From Anaerolineaceae bacterium (GTDB lineage: Bacteria; Chloroflexota; Anaerolineae; Anaerolineales; Villigracilaceae): 7,102 bases of DNA. The stretch covers positions 1 through 7,102 of the forward strand of contig BQMV01000262.1 in assembly GCA_022181005.1 (NCBI GenBank), written 5' to 3'. The notes under the pieces were generated by a model, which did no database searches, was not told the origin of the DNA, and saw nothing but the letters and a program-made list of their open reading frames with translations. Below are positions 1 through 6,917 of this stretch, in pieces. The first letter of the stretch is position 1, and each line of letters opens with the position of its first letter. Position numbers and translations under genes: made by a program.

Positions 1-6
1 TTTTCT

Positions 7-64
7 AATGCTACGGCGACCACCGAGATCTACACTCTTTCCCTACACGACGCTCTTCCGATCT
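7..64 (+). other. Illumina P5/TruSeq universal adapter (artefact)
   Basis: These 58 bases match the TruSeq universal adapter from AATG at 7-10 to the terminal GCTCTTCCGATCT at 52-64, with one mismatch (C at 11 where the adapter has A). There is no i5 index between the P5 part and the read-1 primer part, so this is the single-index version. The adapter points into the contig, as expected for the left end of a library molecule. The six bases before it (TTTTCT) read AGAAAA on the other strand, which fits a read running past the end of the molecule into A-rich noise. Everything upstream of 65 should be trimmed and not annotated as genome. Confidence 0.98.
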
Positions 65-354
65 ATGCCGCGTACGACGGGAACATTAAGATTGGGAACG
101 TCGGCAAACTTATAGGTGTTGTTCGGTTCGGCGAAAATTGCTTCGGATAAATCCTTCCCCACTTTGGTCGCGTTCACGTCAATGCCGAGGGTGAACTCGA
201 TGTCTTTGATATGATAGTCGGCAAGCTGTGGGTGCATAATTCCGGGGATGACGTCGTCCTTTTTGGCGTTCTTATAAAACTGCACTCCTTGCACGAGGGC
301 TGAGGCGCAGTTGCCTACGCCGATGATCGCTACGCGTACTTTTTTTTGTGCCAT
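65..354 (-). CDS. ino1: Inositol-3-phosphate synthase, N-terminal part (truncated at contig end)
   Basis: Myo-inositol-1-phosphate synthase converts glucose 6-phosphate to 1D-myo-inositol 3-phosphate in the cytoplasm using bound NAD+, the first step of inositol lipid or inositol thiol synthesis. The 96 visible codons begin MAQKKVRVAIIGVGNC, a Rossmann NAD-binding loop (G12, G14, N15, C16, A17, S18), followed by PGIMHP, DYHIKDIEF, GIDVNATKVGKDLSEAIFAEPNNT and KFADVPNLNVPVVRG. This closely follows the mycobacterial Ino1 N-terminus; that family is about 360-370 residues, so roughly three quarters is missing. The start at 354 is chosen because a strong AAGGAG sits 7 bases upstream; the open frame reaches 444, but that extension crosses the regulatory region and does not look like this family. 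The codon at 64-66 straddles the adapter junction, and the frame then runs on as adapter-coded DRKSVV and a stop, which is not real. Confidence 0.93.
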
Positions 355-361
355 GAGAAAT

Positions 362-367
362 CTCCTT
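362..367 (-). promoter_or_regulatory. Ribosome binding site of ino1
   Basis: AAGGAG on the minus strand lies 7 bases before the ATG at 354. It fixes the ino1 start and shows that this gene is translated from a leadered mRNA, unlike the divergent histidine kinase. Confidence 0.85.
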
Positions 368-387
368 TTAAGAGTTTTGTAAGGTAT

Positions 388-401
388 AGGCTCGGGAGCC
401 T
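388..401. repeat. 14-bp inverted repeat flanked by GGTAT direct repeats (candidate operator)
   Basis: AGGCTC-GG-GAGCCT is a perfect inverted repeat with 6-bp arms. It is bracketed by two GGTAT words on the plus strand at 383-387 and 405-409, 22 bp apart, about two helical turns. The block lies between the ino1 ribosome binding site and the overlapping -10 boxes, so it is inside or just next to the predicted ino1 leader. It could be a repressor operator, or a small leader hairpin (AGGCT stem with a CGGG loop). No regulator is identified. Confidence 0.4.
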
Positions 402-418
402 TGCGGTATGACCGCTGT

Positions 419-424
419 TGTATA
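419..424 (-). promoter_or_regulatory. Possible -10 box for ino1
   Basis: TATACA on the minus strand has TTGATT (plus coordinates 443-448) 18 bp upstream as a possible -35. Each hexamer matches consensus at 4 of 6 positions. Transcription would start near 412 and give a leader of about 58 bases with the AAGGAG site. The box overlaps the TATAAT of the divergent histidine kinase gene. The match is modest and other placements are possible. Confidence 0.35.
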
Positions 425-426
425 AT
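421..426 (+). promoter_or_regulatory. Consensus -10 box for a leaderless histidine kinase mRNA
   Basis: A perfect TATAAT ends 7 bases before the ATG at 434. Standard -10 to start spacing puts transcription at about 433-434, at the initiation codon itself. The -35 is weak (TTGCGG at 401-406 with a short 14-bp spacer), so an activator may be needed. No Shine-Dalgarno site is present. Confidence 0.65.
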
Positions 427-433
427 GCAAGCC

Positions 434-1663
434 ATGGTTGCCAATCAACGGCTGGATCATTTAGAGCGTCTGTTAGAAGTGGCGCGAGGTTTGACGACCG
501 CGCCAGACCTTGAAACATTCTTGCAAACTGTTATCGCTGAAGCCAGCGAAATGACGAACAGCGAGTTTGCATCGGCGCTTGAGTACGACGAGAGCGTTGA
601 TGCGTTGCGCTTCCTCTCCGTGTCGTGGATTCATCGCGAAGCGTTGCGTCAAATGAGCGTGCCGTTGGAAGGAAGCGCAGCGGGCAAGGTCTTCTACGAA
701 AGCCAATCGTTGATTATACAGGATACGAAGAGCGAAGACGGTCACTTTATTGGAGCGGACCAAATCACTCAATATGAGACCCGTTCGCTCGCCGCTGTTC
801 CGCTGATCGTACGCGGCGAGACGATCGGCGTGCTTGAGGCGATTAACAAGAAAGATAACGAACGTTACAACGAAGAAGACTTGACGATTCTGACCGCGCT
901 TGGCGCGCTTGCCGCTCAAGCGATTCAAAACGAACGCTTGCGGCGGCAGGTGAAGGCGGCGCAAATTGAAATGGCGGAACTTGAACGCCTCAAAACAGAC
1001 TTCGTCGCCATCGCCTCGCATGAACTGCGCACGCCGCTGGGATTAATCTTTGGTCACGCTACATTTTTACGCGAGCTGATCAAGGAAGAATACGGCGAGC
1101 AATTAGACACGATCATCCGCAATGCCGCGAAATTAAAAGAGATCATCGAGAACCTAGCGGATGTAGACAGTCATCGAAGGGGCTCGGCGCGCGTGCGGAG
1201 CAATCAGGTTTCCCTTGCGCGGATCATTGACGACGTGACGCTTATGTTTCAGGATGAGGCGAAATCGCGCGGTATTACGTTCTCTGTTGAGAAGCCAGAC
1301 GCGCCTCTTTATTTGAACGCAGATGGGGCAAAGATTAATATTGTAGCGAGCAACTTGGTGAGGAACGCGCTGCAGTTTACTGAGGCGGGCGGACGAATAA
1401 CAATTCGCGCTGAAGAAGAATCGGGCTATTGTAAAGTGACTGTCGAGGATACGGGCGTCGGCATCCCTGCGCGCGACATGGCGCGTATCTTTGAGCGTTT
1501 CTTCCAAGTGGAAGCGCATCTCACACGCCGGCATGGCGGCATGGGGTTGGGGCTTGCTGTAGCCAAAGGAATAATCGAACTGCACGGCGGCCGTATTTGG
1601 GCGGAGAGCGAAGAGGGGAAAGGCAGCGCATTTATCTTTTTGTTGCCCACGCAGCCGTTATAA
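434..1663 (+). CDS. Soluble GAF-domain sensor histidine kinase
   Basis: This is a 409-residue cytoplasmic sensor kinase with no membrane segment. A GAF domain covers about 6-165 and ends in INKKDNERY followed by EEDL, similar to the NKxnF...D pattern of GAF domains; the ligand is unknown. A coiled linker (about 166-190) leads to the dimerisation domain with the phospho-acceptor His196 in FVAIASHELRTPL. The ATP-binding domain shows the N box NLVRNALQFT (N311), G1 DTGVGIP (339-345), F box RIFERFFQVE (352-361) and G2 GGMGLGLAV (368-376), so it should be active in autophosphorylation. Start choice: ATG at 425 overlaps the TATAAT box and cannot be in the mRNA if that promoter is used, and the TTG at 401 is further upstream, so ATG 434 is preferred. 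No response regulator lies in the window, so its partner is elsewhere. The downstream PfkB gene has its own -10 box. Confidence 0.92.
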   Translation: MVANQRLDHLERLLEVARGLTTAPDLETFLQTVIAEASEMTNSEFASALEYDESVDALRFLSVSWIHREALRQMSVPLEGSAAGKVFYESQSLIIQDTKSEDGHFIGADQITQYETRSLAAVPLIVRGETIGVLEAINKKDNERYNEEDLTILTALGALAAQAIQNERLRRQVKAAQIEMAELERLKTDFVAIASHELRTPLGLIFGHATFLRELIKEEYGEQLDTIIRNAAKLKEIIENLADVDSHRRGSARVRSNQVSLARIIDDVTLMFQDEAKSRGITFSVEKPDAPLYLNADGAKINIVASNLVRNALQFTEAGGRITIRAEEESGYCKVTVEDTGVGIPARDMARIFERFFQVEAHLTRRHGGMGLGLAVAKGIIELHGGRIWAESEEGKGSAFIFLLPTQPL

Positions 1664-1686
1664 GCGTGTGAGTTGACACGGTGCGC

Positions 1687-1700
1687 TTCTTTGTGAAGAA
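1687..1700. repeat. Small inverted repeat upstream of the PfkB-like gene
   Basis: TTCTT-TGTG-AAGAA is a perfect inverted repeat with 5-bp arms, centred about 18 bp upstream of the TATAAT at 1712. It overlaps the likely -35 area, so it could be an operator. It is too AT-rich and has no T run, so it is a poor terminator for the histidine kinase gene. A repeat this short can occur by chance. Confidence 0.3.
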
Positions 1701-1711
1701 ATAATACCCTT

Positions 1712-1717
1712 TATAAT
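1712..1717 (+). promoter_or_regulatory. Consensus -10 box for a nearly leaderless PfkB-like mRNA
   Basis: A perfect TATAAT ends 8 bases before the ATG at 1726. Transcription would start at about 1724, leaving a leader of two bases or less. The best -35 is TTGTGA at 1691-1696 with a 15-bp spacer, which is weak. No Shine-Dalgarno site precedes the ATG. Confidence 0.6.
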
Positions 1718-1725
1718 AGTTGAAT

Positions 1726-2718
1726 ATGTCTCCGGATTTCCTTGTCTTCGGAACTTTGACGCGCGAGTTTCTCTTGCCAGCCGAGGGAGAACCGCGCTTG
1801 GATGCGCTAGGCGGGAGTCTGCTCTATGCGTCGGCGGGGTTGCGAGTATGGGAATCGAATATTGGTCTGGTAGGGCGCGTAGGCGACGACTACCCGCGCG
1901 CCTGGCTGAATGAGTGTAACGCGCGCGGTTTTGATACGCGCGGCGTTAAGATCCTGCCGCGGCAATTAGATGTGCGCGAATTCGTCTCATATAATGAGCA
2001 ATTCGACGTGAGCGAGACAAGTCCGATCGCTCAGTTTGCGCGGCGCGGCGCGGCGTTCCCAAAATCTTTGCTTGGCTATCTGCCTATGGCAGAGCGCGAA
2101 ACAGAAGAAGAGCGGAGGATAGCGGTCACGGATATTCCGGAAGAATATCTATTGGCGCGCGCGGCATTGATCTGTCCGATGGATTTCTCCGCGCAAAGTC
2201 AGTTGATCGCAGGTTTGAAACGTGGAAGTGCGCATACGTTTGTCGTTGATCCTGCGTTGCGCAGCCTGACTCTAAAAACGCGTCGAGAATTCCCGGCATT
2301 CTTAAGCGGCGTGACGGCGCTGTTGCTCTCGGAAGAGGAACTGCGCGCTTTATTCTGGGGCGAAACTCACGATCTATGGGAGATGGCGGACGCTGTTTCG
2401 ATGTATGGGTGCGAATATGTGGTCATTAAATGCGGAGCGCAAGGGCAATTGCTGTATATGGCTGGCTCCAAGCGCCGAGTCGAGATTCCCGCGTATTCGG
2501 CGCGTATCGTAGACCCCGTCGGGGCAGGGTACGCGTTCGACGGCGGTTTTCTTGCCGGCTATTGCAAGAATTATGATCCGCTGGAAGGCGTGTTTTATGG
2601 AAACGTATCCGCCTCGTTGAAAGTAGAAGGGAGCGGTGCGTTCTATCCGCTCGACGTTTTGCCCGGGCTGGCGGAAGCGCGACTTAATGCGGTAATGGGT
2701 TTAGCGAAAGATATTTGA
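1726..2718 (+). CDS. PfkB/ribokinase-family protein with altered catalytic motif
   Basis: This 330-residue protein has the ribokinase-like fold pattern. The N-terminal beta strand PDFLVFGTLTREF leads to the glycine motif LDALGGSLLYAS (26-36) and NIGLVGRVGDD (45-55); then come VVIKCGAQGQLLY (232-244) and the C-terminal signature VDPVGAGYAFDGGFLAGY (262-279). In active PfkB kinases that signature reads GAGD, with the Asp acting as catalytic base; here residue 269 is Tyr (codon TAC at 2530-2532). The usual NxxE motif is also changed to SEEE (S202-E205). The glycines of the anion hole remain. The protein may therefore be a non-catalytic sugar- or nucleotide-binding protein, or a divergent kinase; the substrate is not known. 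The ATG at 1726 is preferred to the TTG two codons earlier because of the -10 position. It has its own promoter and is followed by a convergent gene. Confidence 0.82.
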   Translation: MSPDFLVFGTLTREFLLPAEGEPRLDALGGSLLYASAGLRVWESNIGLVGRVGDDYPRAWLNECNARGFDTRGVKILPRQLDVREFVSYNEQFDVSETSPIAQFARRGAAFPKSLLGYLPMAERETEEERRIAVTDIPEEYLLARAALICPMDFSAQSQLIAGLKRGSAHTFVVDPALRSLTLKTRREFPAFLSGVTALLLSEEELRALFWGETHDLWEMADAVSMYGCEYVVIKCGAQGQLLYMAGSKRRVEIPAYSARIVDPVGAGYAFDGGFLAGYCKNYDPLEGVFYGNVSASLKVEGSGAFYPLDVLPGLAEARLNAVMGLAKDI

Positions 2719-2840
2719 AGACGATTGCAAAGAGGAATCATGAATTGTCTAATCTTCGCGTACGACGATTAACGCAAGGAGAAATTTCGGCGCATCATTC
2801 GTTCGCACAGATTGGCGGCAGTGTATCCGCGAGCGATTGC
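2719..2840. other. Convergent intergenic gap
   Basis: This 122-base gap separates the 3' ends of the PfkB-like gene (plus) and the cyclase gene (minus). I find no coding frame with family resemblance and no GC-rich hairpin followed by a T run on either strand. An AAGGAG word near 2777 has no start codon at a useful distance. Termination here is probably factor-dependent or uses a structure I cannot see by eye. Confidence 0.5.
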
Positions 2841-4538
2841 CTACTTTAATTCGATCACTTCAAACACGTCCAGCGGATGTGTTTTACCCTTGACGACGAG
2901 CGGTTCAAAGGGACGCGCAATGATCCGGTCTTTAACGCGTTCGTACGCTTCTTTACTGATGAGGATCTGATCTCTGGCGCAATTTTCTTGAATGCGTTTG
3001 GCGGTATTCACGCTGTCGCCGATGGCGGCGAACTCAAGGCGTTTCTCAGAGCCGATCCAGCCTAGCACGGCTTCGCCGTAATGGATGCCCATGCCGAAGT
3101 CAAGCCAGGCGTTTGGCGGCAGTTTGACATGCAATCCGGCGACCGCCCTGCGAATATCGAGCGCCGTTTTGACCGCTCGCAATGTGTGATCGGGCTGCGG
3201 GATCGGCGCGTTGTACCATACCATAACTGCATCGCCGAGAAATTTACCTACTGTGCCTTCGTGCGTCAATGCCGCCTCTGCGGCGGCAGCAAGATATTGA
3301 TTTAATACGGCGACCAATTCTTCTGGCGGGTGTTTTTCGCTATAAGCGGTAAAGCCGCGAATATCTGCAAATAAAATAGAAATTGAGGCTTGCTTGCCGT
3401 CCGCTTGCAAACTGTTGAGGTCAATTTGATCGAGAACGGCGGGCGAAACCATGCGTTGTAATAGTTCGCGCTGCGCTTCGAGTTTTTTGTGTTCCGTTAG
3501 ATCGTCGAGTACGATCGCCACGCCTTGAATTTTCTGATCCGCATCTTTGAGCGGCGATAGGTTCATGCGCCATTCAATTTTCTCGCCTGTTGCGGAGGTT
3601 TGACCAAGCGCAAGCCCGACAACCGGCTCGTCATGGGTGCGTACTGCTGCAAGGCGCGGCAAGACTTGATTGGCTAAAGCGGGAATGATCGTCTCGATCT
3701 TTTGTCCGATGATCTCGGCGGGCGCGTGTTTCAAGATAGTCGCGGCGGCGCGATTGCATAGCGTGATCTGGTCTTGCGCGTCTACGGTGATCACGCCAGA
3801 AGCGATGGAGGCGAAGACGTTGTCCATAAAATTCTTGAGTTCGGTCGCTTCGGCGAACGTGTGTTTGAGCGAAGAGAATAGGCGCGCATGTTCGATGGCG
3901 ACCGCAGCCTGATTGGCGAATGCGCTGAGCAGGTCACAATCTGCCTGCGTGAAAACTCCCGAACGGATACGGTTGTCAACGTAGATTACGCCGATTGGTT
4001 CGGCTTTCACTTTGAGCGGGACGCATAAAATAGAGCGTACATTTAGAGCGATGATGCTTTCTTGATTGCTGAAGCGTTGGTCTTCGAGCGCGTTCGTCGT
4101 CAGCACCGCCTCGCCGCTGTCAATCACTTTTTGAACGCTGGAGCGACTGACGAACGCTTCGCTGGGGTTGATGGATTCCTGTTCCCAGTTCCGCGCAACG
4201 CGGATGACCATCTCGCCGTGTTCGTTATGCAGCATGAGAAAGCCGCGTTCCGCCTCCGTTAATTGAATGATAGTGTCCATTACCGTCTTCAAGACTTCGT
4301 CTATCTCTAATGTGGAGTTGACGACCTGGCCGATATCGGTTAACGCTTGTAAGCGGTTAAATTGTTGTTCGAGAGGAGCGAGAGTTTCGCTGATGCGCTT
4401 GAGCGCTTGCTCCAGAATTTGTAACTCTCGAGTCGCTTCTGCGGGGTCCGCAGAATTGCGTAAGCTTGCGGTCTGTTTGGCGGCTGCCGCAAGCTGATCG
4501 TTGAGCGATGCGACTTGCGGCTTTGTTGTGGGAAGCAT
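2841..4538 (-). CDS. GAF-PAS class III adenylate/guanylate cyclase
   Basis: This 565-residue soluble protein should convert a nucleoside triphosphate to a cyclic nucleotide under GAF/PAS control. An N-terminal coiled coil (about 8-64) precedes a GAF domain (about 66-220, ending FTQADCDLLSAFANQAAVAIEHARLF), a PAS domain (about 232-350) with a C-terminal linker, and a class III cyclase domain (about 385-565). Both metal-binding aspartates are present: D392 in ILFADIRGFT and D436 in GKFLGDAVMV. K432 is the Lys that usually marks ATP as substrate, and N511 and R515 in VNTAKR supply the transition-state pair. The second base-selecting position, normally Thr or Asp (YTVIGD or YDIWGN), is Ala504 in FAAIGD, so substrate choice is less certain. 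It lies 11 bp downstream of the transglutaminase-like gene on the same strand with only a weak AGGT site before its ATG, so it is probably the second gene of an operon. It ends with TAG at 2841-2843. Confidence 0.92.
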   Translation of the reverse strand: MLPTTKPQVASLNDQLAAAAKQTASLRNSADPAEATRELQILEQALKRISETLAPLEQQFNRLQALTDIGQVVNSTLEIDEVLKTVMDTIIQLTEAERGFLMLHNEHGEMVIRVARNWEQESINPSEAFVSRSSVQKVIDSGEAVLTTNALEDQRFSNQESIIALNVRSILCVPLKVKAEPIGVIYVDNRIRSGVFTQADCDLLSAFANQAAVAIEHARLFSSLKHTFAEATELKNFMDNVFASIASGVITVDAQDQITLCNRAAATILKHAPAEIIGQKIETIIPALANQVLPRLAAVRTHDEPVVGLALGQTSATGEKIEWRMNLSPLKDADQKIQGVAIVLDDLTEHKKLEAQRELLQRMVSPAVLDQIDLNSLQADGKQASISILFADIRGFTAYSEKHPPEELVAVLNQYLAAAAEAALTHEGTVGKFLGDAVMVWYNAPIPQPDHTLRAVKTALDIRRAVAGLHVKLPPNAWLDFGMGIHYGEAVLGWIGSEKRLEFAAIGDSVNTAKRIQENCARDQILISKEAYERVKDRIIARPFEPLVVKGKTHPLDVFEVIELK

Positions 4539-4549
4539 GCGAATACCTA

Positions 4550-6910
4550 TTAAGGCGAATCAAGATGAGTTGTATGCATAAGATGCAGACAAACAAGAGC
4601 GGCTTGGAAGCGAATTCTTCGCGCTGCCTTTCGCGCTTTTTTTACGTCTGCGCTTTTAGGAGTATAAAGCGATATTTGATGTTCGTCTAGAAGTAGTTTT
4701 ATTAAAGGCGCGGTATCGGGTAGGAGTTCGGCGAGTTGGCGGGCGCGTTCCGCTGGGGTAGCGTGAATGGGCGGCGTTTGTTTCAGCCAGCGCAGGGCGG
4801 CGTTCACGCTCTCGAATGATCGTTCGATCGAAGAAAGATTTGCCCAACGTTCCCAATTGATTACCCAGATCGGAGATTCCATTCCGCCGCGTTCTATAGA
4901 GGCGCGGATAAGCGAAGGAACGTGGGTCGGTAAGGCGTAACGACGGCTGAGATAAACAGCCAACGCGATGACTGTGAGAAGCAGGGCAGCGATGATGAAT
5001 GAGCGGCGTTGCGCTTGAGCAGCGGAGAGATTGAGATCTGTTTCGAGAGGTTTCGTTTCTGAAGGATCGTCTAATTCGAAGTCGGGGATCGCTAAAGCAG
5101 AGGGAGCTAACCCTAAGACCGGTTCTGAGTCGCGCGGCGCATGCGGACGTTCTAACGGCGTTTGATTGCCTGTCGGTTCGAATTCGACCCAGCCTACGTT
5201 GGGGAAATATACTTCGGGCCAAGCGTGCGCGTTTGCTTTGCGCACTCGATACGAAACCGGCGGTTGATCGTCCTCTCGAAGCGTGCGATTTCTATAGACG
5301 GTTTCTCCTTCGGCAAACCCGACCGCCAAACGTGCAGGTATTCCAATCGAACGCAACATAACGACTTCCAAACTTGCGTAATAAACGCAAAAGGCTTGTT
5401 TGTGTTTGAATAGAATCCACTCAAGCGGATCGGCGGCAAAAGGCGGGTCGGGGATTGTTGGCGCATAGCGGATATTGTCTCGCAGGTAACGCGTTATGCT
5501 GACAGTTTTATCGTAGGGCGTTTCCGCTTCGGCTGTGATCTCTTGGGCGAGGTTGGCGATGCGCGACGAGAAGCCTTTAGGAAGTTGTAAATAGCGGTCG
5601 CGCGCCCACTGTGGATATTCTATTCCCGCTGTGCGCAACTCTTCGATGTTTGGATTGCTCAGCGACGTTATGGTCTGATATGTCTCTCCTGGCAGCAAGG
5701 CAGACGATGCGCTCCACGAGAGAATATCGGCGTCCGCCTGATTTGGCGGGCGAGCGGCTGCGCCCGGGCGACTGATCCAGATTGTATTTGCAGGAGCGAA
5801 TAATAGAGAGATAGGCTGTTCGCCGACTTGGAATCCAAAACGGGCGGCGATGGCGCCGTCTGTAAGTTGCGTTGGCGGCGTTTCTGAAGAGAACGATTCA
5901 TTATGCGCGGCGCTAATTTTCCATTCCCCGTTTACGAATTGATCGTAGACTCTGCCGCGCCAATAGTAGCGAGGAGGCTTTGCGCCGGTGGGCAGGTCGG
6001 GCGCTGCAACGACAAACATGAGCTCTTCGGATATAGGAAAACTGGTTCCTAACTCTAGTTGCGAGCCGTAGAATTCTGGATTAGGCGCGCCGCCGACTTG
6101 CGATTTTAGCGCGCTGACGGCATTTTCGAAACGATCCGTGAACTCCGCCCATGGTTTGGAAATTTGATTCCAGACGCGGCGAGAGGTTTCAATTTTCATT
6201 AACGAGGGCGGCGCTAACCAAGCGATGACGATCAGCGCGCCAGCCGCAATAATCAAACCGCTGTACAGGTCGGAGCGGCTTTCCGGCGAAAGGAAGATAT
6301 CGTTAGCTTGCCAGCGTTTTTGTTCCGATAGGAAATTTAACCGACCAAGCAACAGTAGAGCAAGAAGCATGAAGAACGCCAGAAGCCACAAGCGGGCGTT
6401 TAAGGCGTTATCGTAATATTGAATAATTAAGATTTCGACCAGCGAAGGCAGAATGGCGCGGATGAAATTTTGTCGTCGCGTCAGTTGATAGGCGGCGGAA
6501 GCGCTGATCGTCCAAAACGCGATGGACATCAACGCGATAAAAAATAGCGGATCTTCGACCGGGCGGCTGGAGGCTAATTCAGAAATTGAAAATATGATTC
6601 GCCCGCCTACGCTGACCAGTTTCTCGTCCAGCGCAACCGACCCTTCGATGACGGTTGTCCATTGCAGCGGAAGCAACGTCGCCATATAGAAAAAGGAGAG
6701 CCAGCGCGCTTTGCGTTGAGAAATGACGCTATATCCTAACGCTAAACCGACCGTCGCCCCCATCCAGGCGAATCCGCGCATTAACCCTAAGTGCGGCGTC
6801 CATTGCGTGGCGACTAATCGAGTGGCGAGCGCTTGGAGCAAGACGATCAGCAATGCCACGGAGGTCCAATCCCACCAATGAATGGGCGCGGGCGCGAAAG
6901 ATTTCTTCAT
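4550..6910 (-). CDS. TgpA-type membrane transglutaminase-like protein (DUF3488 / DUF4129)
   Basis: This 786-residue membrane protein has several hydrophobic segments in its N-terminal third (about 15-34, 44-64, 68-85, 121-141, 171-190 and 216-233). A long extracytoplasmic part holds the transglutaminase core, followed by another membrane segment (about 638-655) and a C-terminal cytoplasmic region resembling DUF4129 (about 690-770, including TPAERARQLAELL). The papain-like triad is visible as C508 in KQAFCVYYASLEVVMLRSIGIPARL, H562 in NAHAWPEVYF and E578 in WVEFEPT; the third residue is usually Asp, but Glu occurs in this group. This is the architecture of bacterial TgpA proteins; the natural substrate is not established. 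The Met at 6910 is chosen because a good promoter ends 7 bases upstream; the frame extends to 6946 but that part lies over the promoter. It is the first gene of an operon with the cyclase. Confidence 0.92.
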   Translation of the reverse strand: MKKSFAPAPIHWWDWTSVALLIVLLQALATRLVATQWTPHLGLMRGFAWMGATVGLALGYSVISQRKARWLSFFYMATLLPLQWTTVIEGSVALDEKLVSVGGRIIFSISELASSRPVEDPLFFIALMSIAFWTISASAAYQLTRRQNFIRAILPSLVEILIIQYYDNALNARLWLLAFFMLLALLLLGRLNFLSEQKRWQANDIFLSPESRSDLYSGLIIAAGALIVIAWLAPPSLMKIETSRRVWNQISKPWAEFTDRFENAVSALKSQVGGAPNPEFYGSQLELGTSFPISEELMFVVAAPDLPTGAKPPRYYWRGRVYDQFVNGEWKISAAHNESFSSETPPTQLTDGAIAARFGFQVGEQPISLLFAPANTIWISRPGAAARPPNQADADILSWSASSALLPGETYQTITSLSNPNIEELRTAGIEYPQWARDRYLQLPKGFSSRIANLAQEITAEAETPYDKTVSITRYLRDNIRYAPTIPDPPFAADPLEWILFKHKQAFCVYYASLEVVMLRSIGIPARLAVGFAEGETVYRNRTLREDDQPPVSYRVRKANAHAWPEVYFPNVGWVEFEPTGNQTPLERPHAPRDSEPVLGLAPSALAIPDFELDDPSETKPLETDLNLSAAQAQRRSFIIAALLLTVIALAVYLSRRYALPTHVPSLIRASIERGGMESPIWVINWERWANLSSIERSFESVNAALRWLKQTPPIHATPAERARQLAELLPDTAPLIKLLLDEHQISLYTPKSADVKKARKAARRIRFQAALVCLHLMHTTHLDSP

Positions 6911-6917
6911 AAAAGGT

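Noticed and set aside
401..433. Upstream starts (TTG 401, ATG 425) for the histidine kinase
   Set aside because: Both lie at or before the TATAAT box, and the extra residues do not look like part of a GAF protein.
43..444. A 133-codon minus-strand frame beginning at 444 as the full ino1 gene
   Set aside because: Its first 30 codons cover the promoter, inverted repeat and ribosome binding site, and its last residues are translated adapter. The supported start is 354.
473..1021. Long open frame on the minus strand inside the histidine kinase gene, and similar antisense frames within the other genes
   Set aside because: They lie entirely opposite well-supported coding sequence, show no family motifs, and are expected by-products of the codon usage here.
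1673..1678. Perfect TTGACA as the -35 of the PfkB-like promoter
   Set aside because: It is 33 bases from the TATAAT at 1712, far beyond a working spacer, and no good -10 lies 16-18 bases downstream of it.
65..2718. An inositol pathway linking Ino1 with the PfkB-like protein as inositol kinase
   Set aside because: The genes are on opposite strands with a histidine kinase between them, and the PfkB-like protein lacks the usual catalytic Asp; there is no direct support.
2719..2840. Intrinsic terminator or small gene in the convergent gap
   Set aside because: I found only short imperfect inverted repeats, no T run, and no start codon behind the AAGGAG word.
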